From: Yinghuangia sp051388915
Lineage (GTDB): Bacteria > Actinomycetota > Actinomycetes > Streptomycetales > Streptomycetaceae
Assembly (NCBI RefSeq): GCF_051388915.1
Contig: NZ_JBPKBH010000028.1
Span: 1 to 64,000 of the forward strand
Reading direction: 5' to 3'
DNA: 64,000 nucleotides
Of the stretch, positions 17,706-27,147 are shown one piece after another; positions within the stretch are counted from its first letter, which is position 1; each line of letters begins with the position of its first letter. The notes under the pieces are model-generated. The model did not search any database and was not told where the DNA came from. It saw only the letters and a program-made list of their open reading frames with translations. The translations under genes were made by a program, and so were the position numbers.

Positions 17706-18772
17706 GCGGTCGGACGCGGAGGCGGGCTGTCCTGGTGGCCGCGGCAGCCGCCGTGGTGGTGGTGGCCGCGGCGGTACTCATGGTGGCGCGACCCTGGGAC
17801 GGGGAAGACGAAGCGCTGCCCGATCGGATGTGTTGGGGCTCCGTCGAGACGCGGCGGGTGCTGGGGGTGCTGGCGGAGGCTTCGTACGAGCATTCCGAGA
17901 CGGCCGACCCCGTGTATCCCTCGACCGATGCGAGGTGCACGCTGCGGCTGCCCGACTCCGATCCCCGATACCGCAGTTTCGCCTTCTACACGGGACCGCT
18001 GCTGGGGCAGACCGATCCGCCGTTCCTGGAGTTCGGCGAGGGCGTCGGGTCCGGGTACCGGACGGCCGGGGCGTCCGACGAGATCATCGCCGCGGACCAC
18101 CAGGCGTGGACGGTCGTTCCCCGGTGCCGCGTCGGCGACACCGACGAGGGACCGATGATCGCCACCGTGACCGCGCGGGACCGGGCCGCCGAGGCGACGC
18201 CGCCCGAGGGAGTGGACCGCGCGGACCACCTCGTCCCCGGACGCGCCGGCGCCGCACGGGAGATGGTGGGACTGCTCGCCGACATCGTCAACGGGCTGCG
18301 TGCGCAGGCAGGATGCGACGGACCGCAGTTGGTGGCCACCGAACTCCACGGCACGGTGGAGCAAATCTCCGCACCGGGCGGCGCGGGCGCCGTCTGCGGG
18401 GTCGCCGGAGTGGCTTTGGCGCAGCGTCCGGGAGCGAGTTGGGCGGTGACGACGGCACAGTCCCCGACGTGGTCCGAGTGCGTCGTCCGCACGGCGCCGA
18501 ACGGCTCTGTGGTCCTGAGGTACGTGCAACTGCGCGGAGTACTGGCGAACTTGACGGAACCACCGCCGAAGGAGCGTTTCAAGCCCGACGGCGGCTCACG
18601 CGGCCACCAGACCTACATCGGCGCCACGCGGTGCGGCAGCGTCCCGGTGGTCGACACCATGCGCCTGGGTACCGGCCTTCAGGCCGCCGACGGGCGTCCG
18701 CTGGAGACGGAACGTGCTTTCCTCGCCGTCTCCGACGCCTTCGCCGAACGCGCGGGCTGTGCCGTGAAGTAG
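17702..18772 (+). CDS. Membrane-anchored extracytoplasmic protein of the ESX locus
   Basis: 356 residues, function not recognised. Arg-rich residues 1-8 precede one hydrophobic segment (about 9-28), and the remaining 325 residues are predicted outside the membrane with at least seven cysteines, suggesting disulfides. ATG 17702 overlaps the stop of the 29-codon ORF; a GTG or ATG further upstream in this frame would cross the small ORF and lacks a ribosome site. By position it is the last gene of the eccC unit and may be an accessory of the secretion machine. Its stop is three bases from that of the convergent glycosidase gene. Confidence 0.72.
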   Translation: MSGRTRRRAVLVAAAAAVVVVAAAVLMVARPWDGEDEALPDRMCWGSVETRRVLGVLAEASYEHSETADPVYPSTDARCTLRLPDSDPRYRSFAFYTGPLLGQTDPPFLEFGEGVGSGYRTAGASDEIIAADHQAWTVVPRCRVGDTDEGPMIATVTARDRAAEATPPEGVDRADHLVPGRAGAAREMVGLLADIVNGLRAQAGCDGPQLVATELHGTVEQISAPGGAGAVCGVAGVALAQRPGASWAVTTAQSPTWSECVVRTAPNGSVVLRYVQLRGVLANLTEPPPKERFKPDGGSRGHQTYIGATRCGSVPVVDTMRLGTGLQAADGRPLETERAFLAVSDAFAERAGCAVK

Positions 18773-18775
18773 CCG

Positions 18776-20122
18776 TCAGCTCATTGCCGCGATGTGGGCT
18801 TGGTACCAGAGGGCGGAGGTTTTGGGGGTGCGCTTTTGGGTGGTGAAGTCGACGTGGATCAGGCCGAAGCGCTGGTGGTAGCCCTCGGCCCATTCGAAGT
18901 TGTCGAGGAGGGACCAGACGAGATAGCCGCGGACGTCGACGCCGGCGGTGCGAGCGGAGGCGACGGCGCGGATGTGAGCGTCGAGGTAGGCGATGCGCTC
19001 GGGGTCGGGGACGGTGGCGTTCGGGATGTCCGGATCGGGGGCGGGGTCCGGGTAGGCGCAGCCGTTTTCGGTGATGTAGACGGGCGGGAGGGGATAGCGG
19101 GCGTTGAGGTCGATGAGGAGTTCGGTCAGGCCCTCGGGGACGACGGGCCAGTCGAAGCCGGTGCGCGGGACGCCGGTGATGCCCGCGTCGGTGAACGGGA
19201 GGGCCGCGTCGGGGCTTTCGGGTGCGGCGATGCGCGTGGGGTTGTAGTAGTTGACGCCGAAGCCGTCGAGCGGGGCGGAGATGAGGTCGAGATCGTCTTC
19301 CGAGACTCCGGGGACCTCGGATACACCGTAGGCGGTCAGGTCGGGATAGCGGCCCAGGAACACGGGGTCGAGGAACAGCCGGTTGTGCAGGGCGTCGTAG
19401 GCGTCCGCGGCGGCGGTGTCGGCCGGATCGGCGGAGGCCGGGCGTACGGGCGTGTGGTTGTTGGTCAGCAGGATGTGGGACGCCCCGGCGGCGCGCAGTG
19501 CGGCGGTGCCGAGGCCGTGCCCGAGCAGCAGGTGGTGTGCGGCGGGGAGCGCGTCCATCAGCAACGCCTTGCCCGGGGCGTGCACGCCGAGGGCGTAGCC
19601 AAAGGCCATCTGCACGAAGGGCTCGTTGAGCGTCGTCCAGTGCGCGACGCGGTCGCCGAGCCGCGTGTGCACGATCTCGGCATAGTCGGCGAAACGGTAC
19701 GCGGTGTCGCGCGCCAACCAGCCGCCCGTGTCCTCCAGTTCCTGCGGCAGGTCCCAGTGGTGCAGTGTGAGGAACGGCGTGATGCCGCGCGCGGCGAGTT
19801 CGTCGGTGAGCCGGTCGTAGAAGTCGAGGCCTTTGGTGTTCGGCCCTCCGCTGCCGCCGGGCTGCACGCGCGGCCAGGAGACGGAGAACCGGTAGGCGTT
19901 CAGGCCGAGTTCGGCCATGAGCGCGACGTCCTCGCGGTAGCGGTGGTAGTGGTCGCACGCCACCGCGCCGGTGTGGCCGTCGCGCACGCGGCCCGGCTCG
20001 GCGCAGAAGGTGTCCCAGGTGGAACGCCCGCGGCCGTCCTCGTCGACCGCCCCCTCGATCTGGTACGCGGCGGTCGCCGTGCCCCACAGGAAATCCGCGG
20101 GAAATCGCGGCATCGGCTCCAT
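18776..20122 (-). CDS. Glycoside hydrolase family 1 beta-glucosidase
   Basis: Retaining beta-glycosidase of family 1, 448 residues, the usual length of bacterial BglA/BglB types. The acid/base glutamate lies in TLNEP (about residue 167) and the nucleophile in ITENG (about 352). The N-terminal FPADFLWGTATAAYQIEGA is the family signature. No signal peptide, so cytoplasmic. ATG 20122 has GGAGG five bases upstream. It is the last gene on the minus strand after mycP and the lipoprotein, with 77 bp to the latter, so it may be carried on the ESX transcript although sugar hydrolysis has no known link to secretion. No sugar transporter genes are nearby. Confidence 0.93.
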   Translation of the reverse strand: MEPMPRFPADFLWGTATAAYQIEGAVDEDGRGRSTWDTFCAEPGRVRDGHTGAVACDHYHRYREDVALMAELGLNAYRFSVSWPRVQPGGSGGPNTKGLDFYDRLTDELAARGITPFLTLHHWDLPQELEDTGGWLARDTAYRFADYAEIVHTRLGDRVAHWTTLNEPFVQMAFGYALGVHAPGKALLMDALPAAHHLLLGHGLGTAALRAAGASHILLTNNHTPVRPASADPADTAAADAYDALHNRLFLDPVFLGRYPDLTAYGVSEVPGVSEDDLDLISAPLDGFGVNYYNPTRIAAPESPDAALPFTDAGITGVPRTGFDWPVVPEGLTELLIDLNARYPLPPVYITENGCAYPDPAPDPDIPNATVPDPERIAYLDAHIRAVASARTAGVDVRGYLVWSLLDNFEWAEGYHQRFGLIHVDFTTQKRTPKTSALWYQAHIAAMS

Positions 20123-20199
20123 GTGCACCTCCGGTCGGTCGCCGACGCCCGGGCGCTCGCGCGTGGCCGGACACGTCGGCGAACCGGCCGGTAGGGACG

Positions 20200-20931
20200 C
20201 TACTTAAGGGCCTTCAGCTTGTCGATCTGCTTCGCCACCAATGCGGCGTACGGGAGTCGCCCCGGTCCTCCGGACGTGTCGGCGACCGCGAAGTCCGCGA
20301 GCGTGTCGCCGACCCGGGCGATGACGTAGTGCGCGGTGACCTCCCGGCCCTCGGCCGCGGTGACCAGCTTCACCGCAAGGGACTCCTCGCCGTAGGCAGG
20401 TGCGGCTACGCGCTCGGCGGTGTACGCGACCTTCTCGCCCGATTCCGTCCTGCCGGTGAAGGTCGCGCAGTTCGGCAGCGCCGCGAGCCCCTGGCCCAGA
20501 AGTTGCGACGCATAGCCGCGGGGGAACGACGCGAGCAGGACGACGACGGCCACCGCCTCGCCACGCGGCCCGGCGATCATCGCGCCTGCCGTGCCGATCG
20601 GCGTGTCCCCGGTCGCCTGCACGCCGAGCAGGTCCATCACCGGCCTGCACGCGGGATCGTCGGTGACGGCGGCCTCGCCCTCGGGTCGTTCGGACGGCGT
20701 GACGGTCGTGCCGTCGGTGAAATCCGCCGTGGTGACCAGGGCCGCGATGAGCTGCTCGGAGTTCGGCGGTGCGGGTGGTCCGGGGGTGCCCGACGCATCG
20801 GACGGACCGTCGCCGCACGCCGCGGCACCCGTGACCAGCAGGGCGAGGGCGATGGCCGGCCCGAGGGCGGGACCCGCCCGCCGCACGCGCCGCCAGGTGC
20901 CGGGTCGGTCGCGTCGGCGGGACGGCTGCAT
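20200..20931 (-). CDS. Putative lipoprotein downstream of mycP
   Basis: 243 residues with an Arg-rich start, a hydrophobic segment and a lipobox-like VTGAAAC placing the lipidated Cys at about residue 39. The mature part begins with a Gly/Pro-rich linker and continues as an alpha/beta domain containing two further cysteines (DPACRPV and LPNCATF). It resembles the PknH-C-like extracellular sensor domains of actinobacterial lipoproteins, but I could not confirm that. It lies 67 bp after mycP and before the glycosidase, all on the minus strand. Confidence 0.75.
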   Translation of the reverse strand: MQPSRRRDRPGTWRRVRRAGPALGPAIALALLVTGAAACGDGPSDASGTPGPPAPPNSEQLIAALVTTADFTDGTTVTPSERPEGEAAVTDDPACRPVMDLLGVQATGDTPIGTAGAMIAGPRGEAVAVVVLLASFPRGYASQLLGQGLAALPNCATFTGRTESGEKVAYTAERVAAPAYGEESLAVKLVTAAEGREVTAHYVIARVGDTLADFAVADTSGGPGRLPYAALVAKQIDKLKALK

Positions 20932-20998
20932 GGCTGACTCCCCCGGGATATGCGCGATTTCCGGCCTTCCCCGCGGATATCCCCCGGTCTCGGTGGCC

Positions 20999-22246
20999 TC
21001 AAGCGCTCGCGCGTCTCCTGGCGTCGCGCAGCACCACCGCGCCGCTGGTGAGCAGCAGGACCGCGGCCAGGCCGACGGCCGCCACCACGGTGGCCGTCTG
21101 CCGGTCGCGCTCCGCCCGCGTGGGTCCGAAGTCGAGCGGGTCGACGCGCACCGGCGCGGCCTGCGGCGGCAACACCGCGGTGACGGAAGGCTTCAGGCCC
21201 GGCTCGCCGGTGAAGGTGACCGCCTTGAGCGGGTCGACGACGCCCCAGCCGCTGCCGTCCTTGCTCTCCGCCTGGCCGCGCTGGGCGGTCTGCTCGATGA
21301 CCGTGATGACCTGGCGCGCCTTCCAGTTGGGGTGGATGGAGCGCACGAGCGCGGCGACCGCGGACGCGTAGGGCGCGGCGTACGACGTCCCACTGCCCGA
21401 ACAGTGGCCGCCCTTGGGCACGGTCGACCAGATGTCGACGCCGGGGGCGAGCACGCCGACGTACGGCTTGTTCTGCGAGAACGCCGCCCGGTCGTTGTTG
21501 CGGTCGGACGCTCCGACCGCGAGCACGCCCTCGTACATCGCCGGGTACGTGTCGAGGTTGTCCTTGTCGCCGCGGTTCCCGGCGGCGGCGACCACCACGA
21601 CGTCCATGACGTCGACGGCGTAGCGGATCACCGCCTCCAGGCGCGGGTCCGGCGCCTTTCCGCCGGGACCGCTGGTCTCCTGCGAGATGTTGATGACCTT
21701 GGCGCCCTGTCCGACGGCATAGCCGATCGCGCTGATCAGCGTCTCGACGTTTCCCTTCTGGGTGTCGGTGCCGCCGTTCTGCCGGATGGGCAGGATCATG
21801 GCGTCCCGGGCGAGGCCGGTGAACTGGGTGTCGTCGCGGGGTCGCGCGGCGATGATGCCCGCGGCCATGGTGCCGTGGCTGTTCTCGTCGACCCGGCCGG
21901 CGGTGCCGACCGCGAAATCGTCCCTGCCCTGGTCGCTGAGTGCGGGCGCGAGCTGCGGATTCCCGGCGTCGACGCCGGAGTCGATGACGGCGACGAGCAC
22001 GCCCTTGCCGGTCGACTTGGACCACAACTGGTCGAGCATCACCCGTTGCAGGGCCCACGGCTTGCCCTTGAGCGGAGGTGCCGGGAAGGTGCACTCGCCC
22101 TCGGCGGACAGGCGTATCTGCGCGGGCGGCAGTGCCTGACGGGCCGGGTGCGGCGAGGTGGCCGGCGCGGGCGCCGCGGCCAGCGCGCAGACCAGGGCGA
22201 GTGCGGCGGACAGCGCACCGCCGCGGTGGTGCGGGACGGTGGGCAC
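20999..22246 (-). CDS. mycP: Type VII secretion-associated serine protease mycosin
   Basis: Subtilisin-type protease anchored outside the membrane that processes ESX substrates and stabilises the secretion complex. A signal peptide covers residues 1-30. The catalytic triad is Asp89 (VAVIDSGVD), His124 (ENSHGTMAAG) and Ser288 (GTSYAAP), with an oxyanion Asn in AAAGN near 224. A C-terminal membrane helix (about 385-405) ends in an Arg-rich stretch. 415 residues is typical for mycosins. The start codon is GTG at 22246. It lies 141 bp after the second WXG100 gene, consistent with one transcript from eccB onward or from the WXG100 pair. Confidence 0.94.
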   Translation of the reverse strand: MPTVPHHRGGALSAALALVCALAAAPAPATSPHPARQALPPAQIRLSAEGECTFPAPPLKGKPWALQRVMLDQLWSKSTGKGVLVAVIDSGVDAGNPQLAPALSDQGRDDFAVGTAGRVDENSHGTMAAGIIAARPRDDTQFTGLARDAMILPIRQNGGTDTQKGNVETLISAIGYAVGQGAKVINISQETSGPGGKAPDPRLEAVIRYAVDVMDVVVVAAAGNRGDKDNLDTYPAMYEGVLAVGASDRNNDRAAFSQNKPYVGVLAPGVDIWSTVPKGGHCSGSGTSYAAPYASAVAALVRSIHPNWKARQVITVIEQTAQRGQAESKDGSGWGVVDPLKAVTFTGEPGLKPSVTAVLPPQAAPVRVDPLDFGPTRAERDRQTATVVAAVGLAAVLLLTSGAVVLRDARRRASA

Positions 22247-22387
22247 GGTGGGTGGAGTCCTCCGGTGGACGGCGGAACGGGGCGCTACGCGGCGGCGGTG
22301 CTGCGGACCGGACGGCGTACGCCCGCACGGCAGGATGGAGGGACGGCGTTCCCGCCGTCCCTCCGCGCGGCCTTCAGCTCTGCGGGA

Positions 22388-22678
22388 TCAGCCCCACATC
22401 TTCGCGTTCGCCGACTCCGTCTGTTGGTAGACGTCCGCCGTCTGCGTCAGCGCGGCGGCAATCTGGTCGAGCAGCGCGCACAGCGAGGTCTGCGCCTCGG
22501 TCCACTTCGCCTGCCGGACCATGTAGTCCGAGTGGGCCTGGCCTTCCCAAGTGGCGGCGACGGCGTCGACCTGGCGCTTCAGTTCGTCGAGCCGCGACTT
22601 GATGTCGCCGTTGATGGTGCGGATCTGGCCCGCGGCTTCCTGAATGGTGGCAAAAGTTACGACAATGGGCGAACCCAT
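22388..22678 (-). CDS. WXG100 family type VII secretion target (EsxA-like)
   Basis: A 96-residue helical hairpin protein secreted by ESX systems, usually as a dimer with its partner gene product. The WXG turn is Trp44-Glu-Gly46 and the C-terminal secretion motif YxxxD/E is YQQTE near residue 84. ATG 22678 has GGGGAG six bases upstream; the frame extends 29 codons further but without family similarity. It is 178 bp downstream of the other WXG100 gene. Which of the two corresponds to EsxA and which to EsxB cannot be settled from length alone. Confidence 0.92.
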   Translation of the reverse strand: MGSPIVVTFATIQEAAGQIRTINGDIKSRLDELKRQVDAVAATWEGQAHSDYMVRQAKWTEAQTSLCALLDQIAAALTQTADVYQQTESANAKMWG

Positions 22679-22856
22679 GGTGACTCCCCGATTTTTGTGA
22701 AGAACGAAAGGGCCGTGACGGCCAGGCGGCCGGTCGGCAGGTCGACTCGGTGCGGTCGATCCCACTCGGCGCGTTCGGCTCGGCCGGGCCCGATCTGCCC
22801 GGGCGGCGCGGCCGGGCCCGATCTGCCCGCGCGGCTCGGCGGCGCGACCGGTCCGG

Positions 22857-23168
22857 TCAGCCGAGCGCGGACGTGATCTGGCTGATCTGCGCCTTGTTTG
22901 CTTCCTCGGTCTGGGCGTAGTTGACCGCGCCCTTGCCCATCAGCACGCCGATGTCGTCCAGTTGCTGGTTGAGCTGCGTCAGAAGGACGTTCACCCGGTC
23001 CTGCAAGGTGTCGAACGCCCGGAAGGCGTCGCCCTGCCAGCCCGCCTGGACGAAGTCGACGATCCCGTTGAACCGGGTGATCTGGCCCTGGATCGCCGCC
23101 TGTTCGCTGTCGATCTTCTTGGCCAGCGCGTCGAGCTGTTCGGTAGTCGCCTTGAAAGAACCTGCCAT
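22857..23168 (-). CDS. WXG100 family type VII secretion target (EsxB-like)
   Basis: 103 residues, partner of the WXG100 protein encoded just downstream. The turn is Trp44-Gln-Gly46, and YAQTE near residue 84 is the secretion motif, followed by a short helical tail. ATG 23168 follows GGTGGATC; the 31 codons upstream are not conserved. The 210 bp before it, after eccB, are comparatively A/T-rich and contain TGACG-CAA-CGTCA (23353-23365), a candidate promoter/operator region for this highly expressed class of genes. Confidence 0.92.
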   Translation of the reverse strand: MAGSFKATTEQLDALAKKIDSEQAAIQGQITRFNGIVDFVQAGWQGDAFRAFDTLQDRVNVLLTQLNQQLDDIGVLMGKGAVNYAQTEEANKAQISQITSALG

Positions 23169-23352
23169 GATCCACCATCCCCCATGTGTGACCGTTGGTG
23201 GGCCGACTCTAACGGTTGTTTGCCGCGCCTCCCAAGCCACGCCGTACCCCTGGTTACCCAAGCTTTACGTCGATCTTGCCCAATCCGCCTTGCGCAACGA
23301 GGACGTCATGAGTCGTGGAAATCCGACAACCGGAACCTCGGCCGCCACTAAC

Positions 23353-23365
23353 TGACGCAACGTCA
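23353..23365. promoter_or_regulatory. Short inverted repeat upstream of the WXG100 pair
   Basis: TGACG-CAA-CGTCA between the eccB stop and the first WXG100 gene. The same arm sequence occurs with a 14-base spacer upstream of dapA (3230-3253). It could be a regulator site; short palindromes also arise by chance. Confidence 0.3.
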
Positions 23366-23378
23366 ATTTCCTTGCAGG

Positions 23379-24881
23379 TCAAGATGTTTGCGGGTTCCGT
23401 GCGGCATCCACGCTGAGCGGGACGCTCACCGGCATCAGTTCCGTCCACGACCTCGGCACAGGTGTCGGCTCGACTCCCTTGTAGCCGAGGCGGATCTTGG
23501 CCTCGCTGTCGGCGCCCGGCGCGGGCGCCGCACCGCCGTCCCTGGGCGGATCGTTCACGATCTGGTGTCGCAGCCCCGCGTCGGTGATCAGGAAGACGAT
23601 GCCGGTCTTGTCGTCGTCGCGTCCCGTCACCTCGCGGATCAGCGCGCCCGCGCCCGGCTCGACGTACACGCCGCCCATACCGTCCACCAGACGCTCGGGA
23701 AGCGCGGTCCACGCGGACTGCTGCGTCTGCGCCACGCCGCCGCTGTAGGTCCCGGTATACGTGTTGCACAGTGTCGTACGGCCCTTGTCCACCGCCGCCT
23801 CGACGCGATTGACGGTCTGCGGCAGTTCCGCGGGCCAACCCTTCTCCGCGGCGTACGGCGTGCCCTGGCTGATCGTCGCCCCCAACTCGCTCACCGCCAC
23901 CGGGAACACGGTCGGCGGGCGGTCCTTGTAGACCTTGTCCCGCGCGTCCGGCCGCTCCCGCATCAGCGCGGCCACCATCGGGCTCACCGGCAGCACCGCG
24001 TCCTCGGCCACGACGTAATGCTGGCCGTTGCTCTCCGCCTGCAACACCGTGCCGACCGTGCGGAATTGCTCGGGGATGTCGATGTCCGCGCGCGTCCCGT
24101 AGTTCGGGATCGTCGGGAAGTCGATGTCCTGGCCCGGCTCCAGGGTGTCCAGCCACTCCTTGGTCACCATCTGGGGCTTGACCGCGTCGAGGGCGAGGAC
24201 GGTGCGCACCTGGTTGCTGGCGATCTTGTACGCGCGCCCGTTCTGCACCACGAACGACGGCGCCTTCGCCGCATCCTCCGCCTTGTCCTCGTGCTGCTTC
24301 ACGAACAGCGCCTCGGCGCCTTGCAGGACACCGGACTTCGGCGCGGCGCCGATGAACAGGCTGCGCTGCGGCTTCCCGTTGGCGTCGACGCGGTGGTCGG
24401 CGGTCACGAGCGGGCGCTCGCACACCGTCCAGGTCTTCGTCCGGCGGACCTCCTTCGCGGACGGGAGCCGGTCGGGTGCCTCCGGGATGCCCAGCGGGGC
24501 ACCGTGGTCGACGCTGTTGAGGGCCTTCTCCGGGACCAGGTTCACCTTGAACTTGCCGGGGTCCAGCAGGAGTCGGCCCGAGGCGATGTTGAGGACGGGG
24601 TGCAACTTGCCTTCGAGGTAGACGTAACGGCTCGCCGAATCCCGCCCGACTATCAGGCTGCCCTTGTTCTTCCAACCCGGTGGCACACCGGGCCTGATCA
24701 GCCCGTAGACGCCGAACGCGGTGAGGATGAGCGCGCCCACGATGATGCCCGGCAGAATCGCGCGGAAGGGCCGCGGCGCCTTCTCCTCGGAGCCGCCCGC
24801 CTGCACGGGTTGCAGGAACCCGGCGACCAGGCGGCGGCGCGCGAAGTTGTACGCGTCCAGTTGTTCACGGCGCGATGCCAT
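23379..24881 (-). CDS. eccB: Type VII secretion protein EccB
   Basis: Core ESX component with a short cytoplasmic N-terminus, one membrane helix and a large extracytoplasmic domain. The family start MASRREQLDAYNFARRRLVA is present; the membrane helix is at about residues 43-62. Two extracytoplasmic cysteines (TWTVCERP, TTLCNTYT) probably form the conserved disulfide. 500 residues is normal. ATG 24881 follows GGGGAG. It diverges from eccE across 251 bp and precedes the WXG100 pair on the same strand. Confidence 0.95.
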   Translation of the reverse strand: MASRREQLDAYNFARRRLVAGFLQPVQAGGSEEKAPRPFRAILPGIIVGALILTAFGVYGLIRPGVPPGWKNKGSLIVGRDSASRYVYLEGKLHPVLNIASGRLLLDPGKFKVNLVPEKALNSVDHGAPLGIPEAPDRLPSAKEVRRTKTWTVCERPLVTADHRVDANGKPQRSLFIGAAPKSGVLQGAEALFVKQHEDKAEDAAKAPSFVVQNGRAYKIASNQVRTVLALDAVKPQMVTKEWLDTLEPGQDIDFPTIPNYGTRADIDIPEQFRTVGTVLQAESNGQHYVVAEDAVLPVSPMVAALMRERPDARDKVYKDRPPTVFPVAVSELGATISQGTPYAAEKGWPAELPQTVNRVEAAVDKGRTTLCNTYTGTYSGGVAQTQQSAWTALPERLVDGMGGVYVEPGAGALIREVTGRDDDKTGIVFLITDAGLRHQIVNDPPRDGGAAPAPGADSEAKIRLGYKGVEPTPVPRSWTELMPVSVPLSVDAARNPQTS

Positions 24882-25132
24882 CGTTCTCCCCGTTTCGACG
24901 ATTGGCGTGCGGCAGCGTACTCAACCATGCGGTCGGCATGCCACGCATCTTCGGCGGCGCCGAGCCCGGGGGCCGCAGGAATGCCGCGGTGTCGGTTCGC
25001 CGAAGTGCCCGCCACAGCCCGGCGCGTGGCGCACGGGCTTCCGCGCACGGCGGGGCGCCCGTACCGTACGGTGTTCCGCATCCGACGCGTTGGTCCACCG
25101 CCGCGCCGTTGCACTCAGGGGGATGTACCAAG

Positions 25133-26449
25133 GTGGCTGTTTCCGCACCTCCGCAATCGCGCCCGACGGCAGCGCCCGCAGTGCGGTCCGCGCCGGCATC
25201 CGGCACCACAGGACCCGCGCGCGGAAGCGCGACTCCGCACATACAGACACGTCCCGGACGCATGGGCGCGGTACTCGTCCAGCAACTGGTGGCCGTCGAA
25301 CTCGCCGTGCTGTTGGTCGCGTGGCCGCTTGCGACCAACAAGAGCCTGGTGGTTCCGGGCGCCCTCGCCGCCGCGCTTCTGCTCGCCGGGACCCTCGTGC
25401 GCTACCGGGGCCGAAGGCTCGCCGTGTGGCCCGGCATCCTGCTCGGCTTCCGCAATCGCCGCAACGCCCGCGCCACCGCCCAACTCCCGCAGGGGACACC
25501 GCAGAACGGCTCCGATCCGGACCTGTCGCCGGTGCACGAGTGCCTGCCCGACCTGGCCTTCGGCACGGCGACGGACCGCACGCGGCGTCCGGTCGGCATG
25601 GCGGGCGACGGGACGTTCCTGACCGCCGTCATGCTGGTCGAGGCCCCCGACGAGCCGCTCCGCCCGCGCCGCGCACGCCGCCCACTACCGCTGGCCGCCG
25701 TGGCCCAGGCACTGCGTATCGACGACGTCGCCCTCGCGTCCGCGCAGATCGTGCAGCACAGCCAGCCCGCGCCCGCACCGCACTTGCCGCCGGAAGCCCT
25801 CGCGTCGCGCTCGTACACCGAACTGCGCGACCGCGAGAGCCTGGACGTGCCCGCGGTTCGCCGGACCTGGATCGCTCTCCGCCTGGTGCCCGAGCACTGC
25901 GCAACGGCCGTCGCCGCGCGAGGCGGCGGACTCGAAGGCGCCCAACGCACATTGCTCCGTGCCGTAAACCAACTGCGGGCGACACTTGGACAGTCCGGCC
26001 TCGACTGCCGCATCCTCGACGAACCCGCTTTGGTGCAGGCGATGTTCACCGCCTGCGGAGCCAATCCCACGGTCCGCCGCAGCGGACGCAGCGGACCCCG
26101 GACCGTCGAGACACGCCACGCCTGGCGCTGCGACGACAGGTGGCACACCACGTACTGGATCTCCCGCTGGCCGCGCCTCTCCCGCGGCAGTACGCCCGAC
26201 CTCGTCGGCGCGCTCACCGGCACACCCGGACTGGCCACGACCTTCTCGCTGACCGCGGAGCAGGGCGGCGGCGGTTCGGTGGGGCTCACCGGCCACCTGC
26301 GGGTCTCGGCCCGCTCCTCGGACGAACTGGACCGGGCCGCACAGCGACTTGAGGCGCGGGCCCGCGCACTGCGCGTGGGTCTCACCCGGCTCGACTGGGA
26401 GCAGCAGCCCGGCCTGGTCGCCACTCTTCCGCTGGGAGGGCACACCTGA
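25133..26449 (+). CDS. eccE: Type VII secretion protein EccE
   Basis: Peripheral core component of the ESX complex. A Pro/Arg-rich N-terminus is followed by two membrane helices (about residues 48-66 and 70-88) and a cytoplasmic domain, the layout of actinobacterial EccE; the RPGRMGAVLVQQLVAVELA segment matches the Streptomyces family. I chose GTG 25133, with GGGGGAT upstream, giving 438 residues; the frame is open 86 codons further but that stretch lacks similarity. Its TGA overlaps the next ATG as TGATG. Confidence 0.88.
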   Translation: MAVSAPPQSRPTAAPAVRSAPASGTTGPARGSATPHIQTRPGRMGAVLVQQLVAVELAVLLVAWPLATNKSLVVPGALAAALLLAGTLVRYRGRRLAVWPGILLGFRNRRNARATAQLPQGTPQNGSDPDLSPVHECLPDLAFGTATDRTRRPVGMAGDGTFLTAVMLVEAPDEPLRPRRARRPLPLAAVAQALRIDDVALASAQIVQHSQPAPAPHLPPEALASRSYTELRDRESLDVPAVRRTWIALRLVPEHCATAVAARGGGLEGAQRTLLRAVNQLRATLGQSGLDCRILDEPALVQAMFTACGANPTVRRSGRSGPRTVETRHAWRCDDRWHTTYWISRWPRLSRGSTPDLVGALTGTPGLATTFSLTAEQGGGGSVGLTGHLRVSARSSDELDRAAQRLEARARALRVGLTRLDWEQQPGLVATLPLGGHT

Positions 26450-27147
26450 TGATCGGCGGACTACGGGCGGCCGGGCCCCGCCTCGAACGCCACGCGCTGA
26501 CGGTCGAGCAACTGGGCGCGCTGGCAATGCCGGTGAGCGACGACGGCATCGTGGTGGGCGTCGACCAGGAGCGCACACCGGCGGTTCTCGGGCTGTTCCG
26601 CCCCGAACCGTACGAAATCTCCTTCGTCGGCGGCGCCTACCTCATCCAGGTCATCGCCCTGCGCGCCGCCGCGATCGGCGCGCGCGTGGCCATCGAATCC
26701 GGGCGCCCGCATCTTTGGTCGCCCATGGCCCGGCAAGCCGGGGGCGGCCAACAGTGCGTCACCGTCCACCCCGTGGGCAGGCTCGGCCCCCAAGGCCCGT
26801 CCTCGGCCGGCCCCGTCCTGGTCATCCGCGACTGCGGCGCCCGGCCACCGCGCAACCGCCTCGCCGCGACGCCATGGCAGACGACCCTCACTCTGCTGCC
26901 CTTCCTCGACCCCCGGCTCGCGGGCCGCCTCGCCGACGCCGACCTGGTGGGACTCCAGCGCGTGTCCCCGGTCGAGGCCGACGCCGCCGCCCGCGCGCTC
27001 CGGCTCTCCGACGCGGACGGCGCGGCGCTGCCCTCCCTCGCCGACGAGCTCACGCTGTGGTGCACGGGGCGCACACGGAGGTACGTCCTGCTCACCCCGA
27101 CCCAGGCCGAGGCCGCGTTCCTGGGCCCGCCGAGGCGCCTGGACTGA
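26449..27147 (+). CDS. Conserved ESX-locus protein of unknown function
   Basis: 232 residues, no signal peptide or membrane helix. Not recognised. It has an alpha/beta appearance with an internal hydrophobic segment YEISFVGGAYLIQVIALRAA and a Trp in RPHLWSPMA. Translation is coupled to eccE through TGATG, so the products are likely needed together; it may be a cytoplasmic partner of EccE or of the ATPase encoded next. A similar small gene seems to follow eccE in streptomycete ESX loci, but I cannot name it. Confidence 0.75.
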   Translation: MIGGLRAAGPRLERHALTVEQLGALAMPVSDDGIVVGVDQERTPAVLGLFRPEPYEISFVGGAYLIQVIALRAAAIGARVAIESGRPHLWSPMARQAGGGQQCVTVHPVGRLGPQGPSSAGPVLVIRDCGARPPRNRLAATPWQTTLTLLPFLDPRLAGRLADADLVGLQRVSPVEADAAARALRLSDADGAALPSLADELTLWCTGRTRRYVLLTPTQAEAAFLGPPRRLD

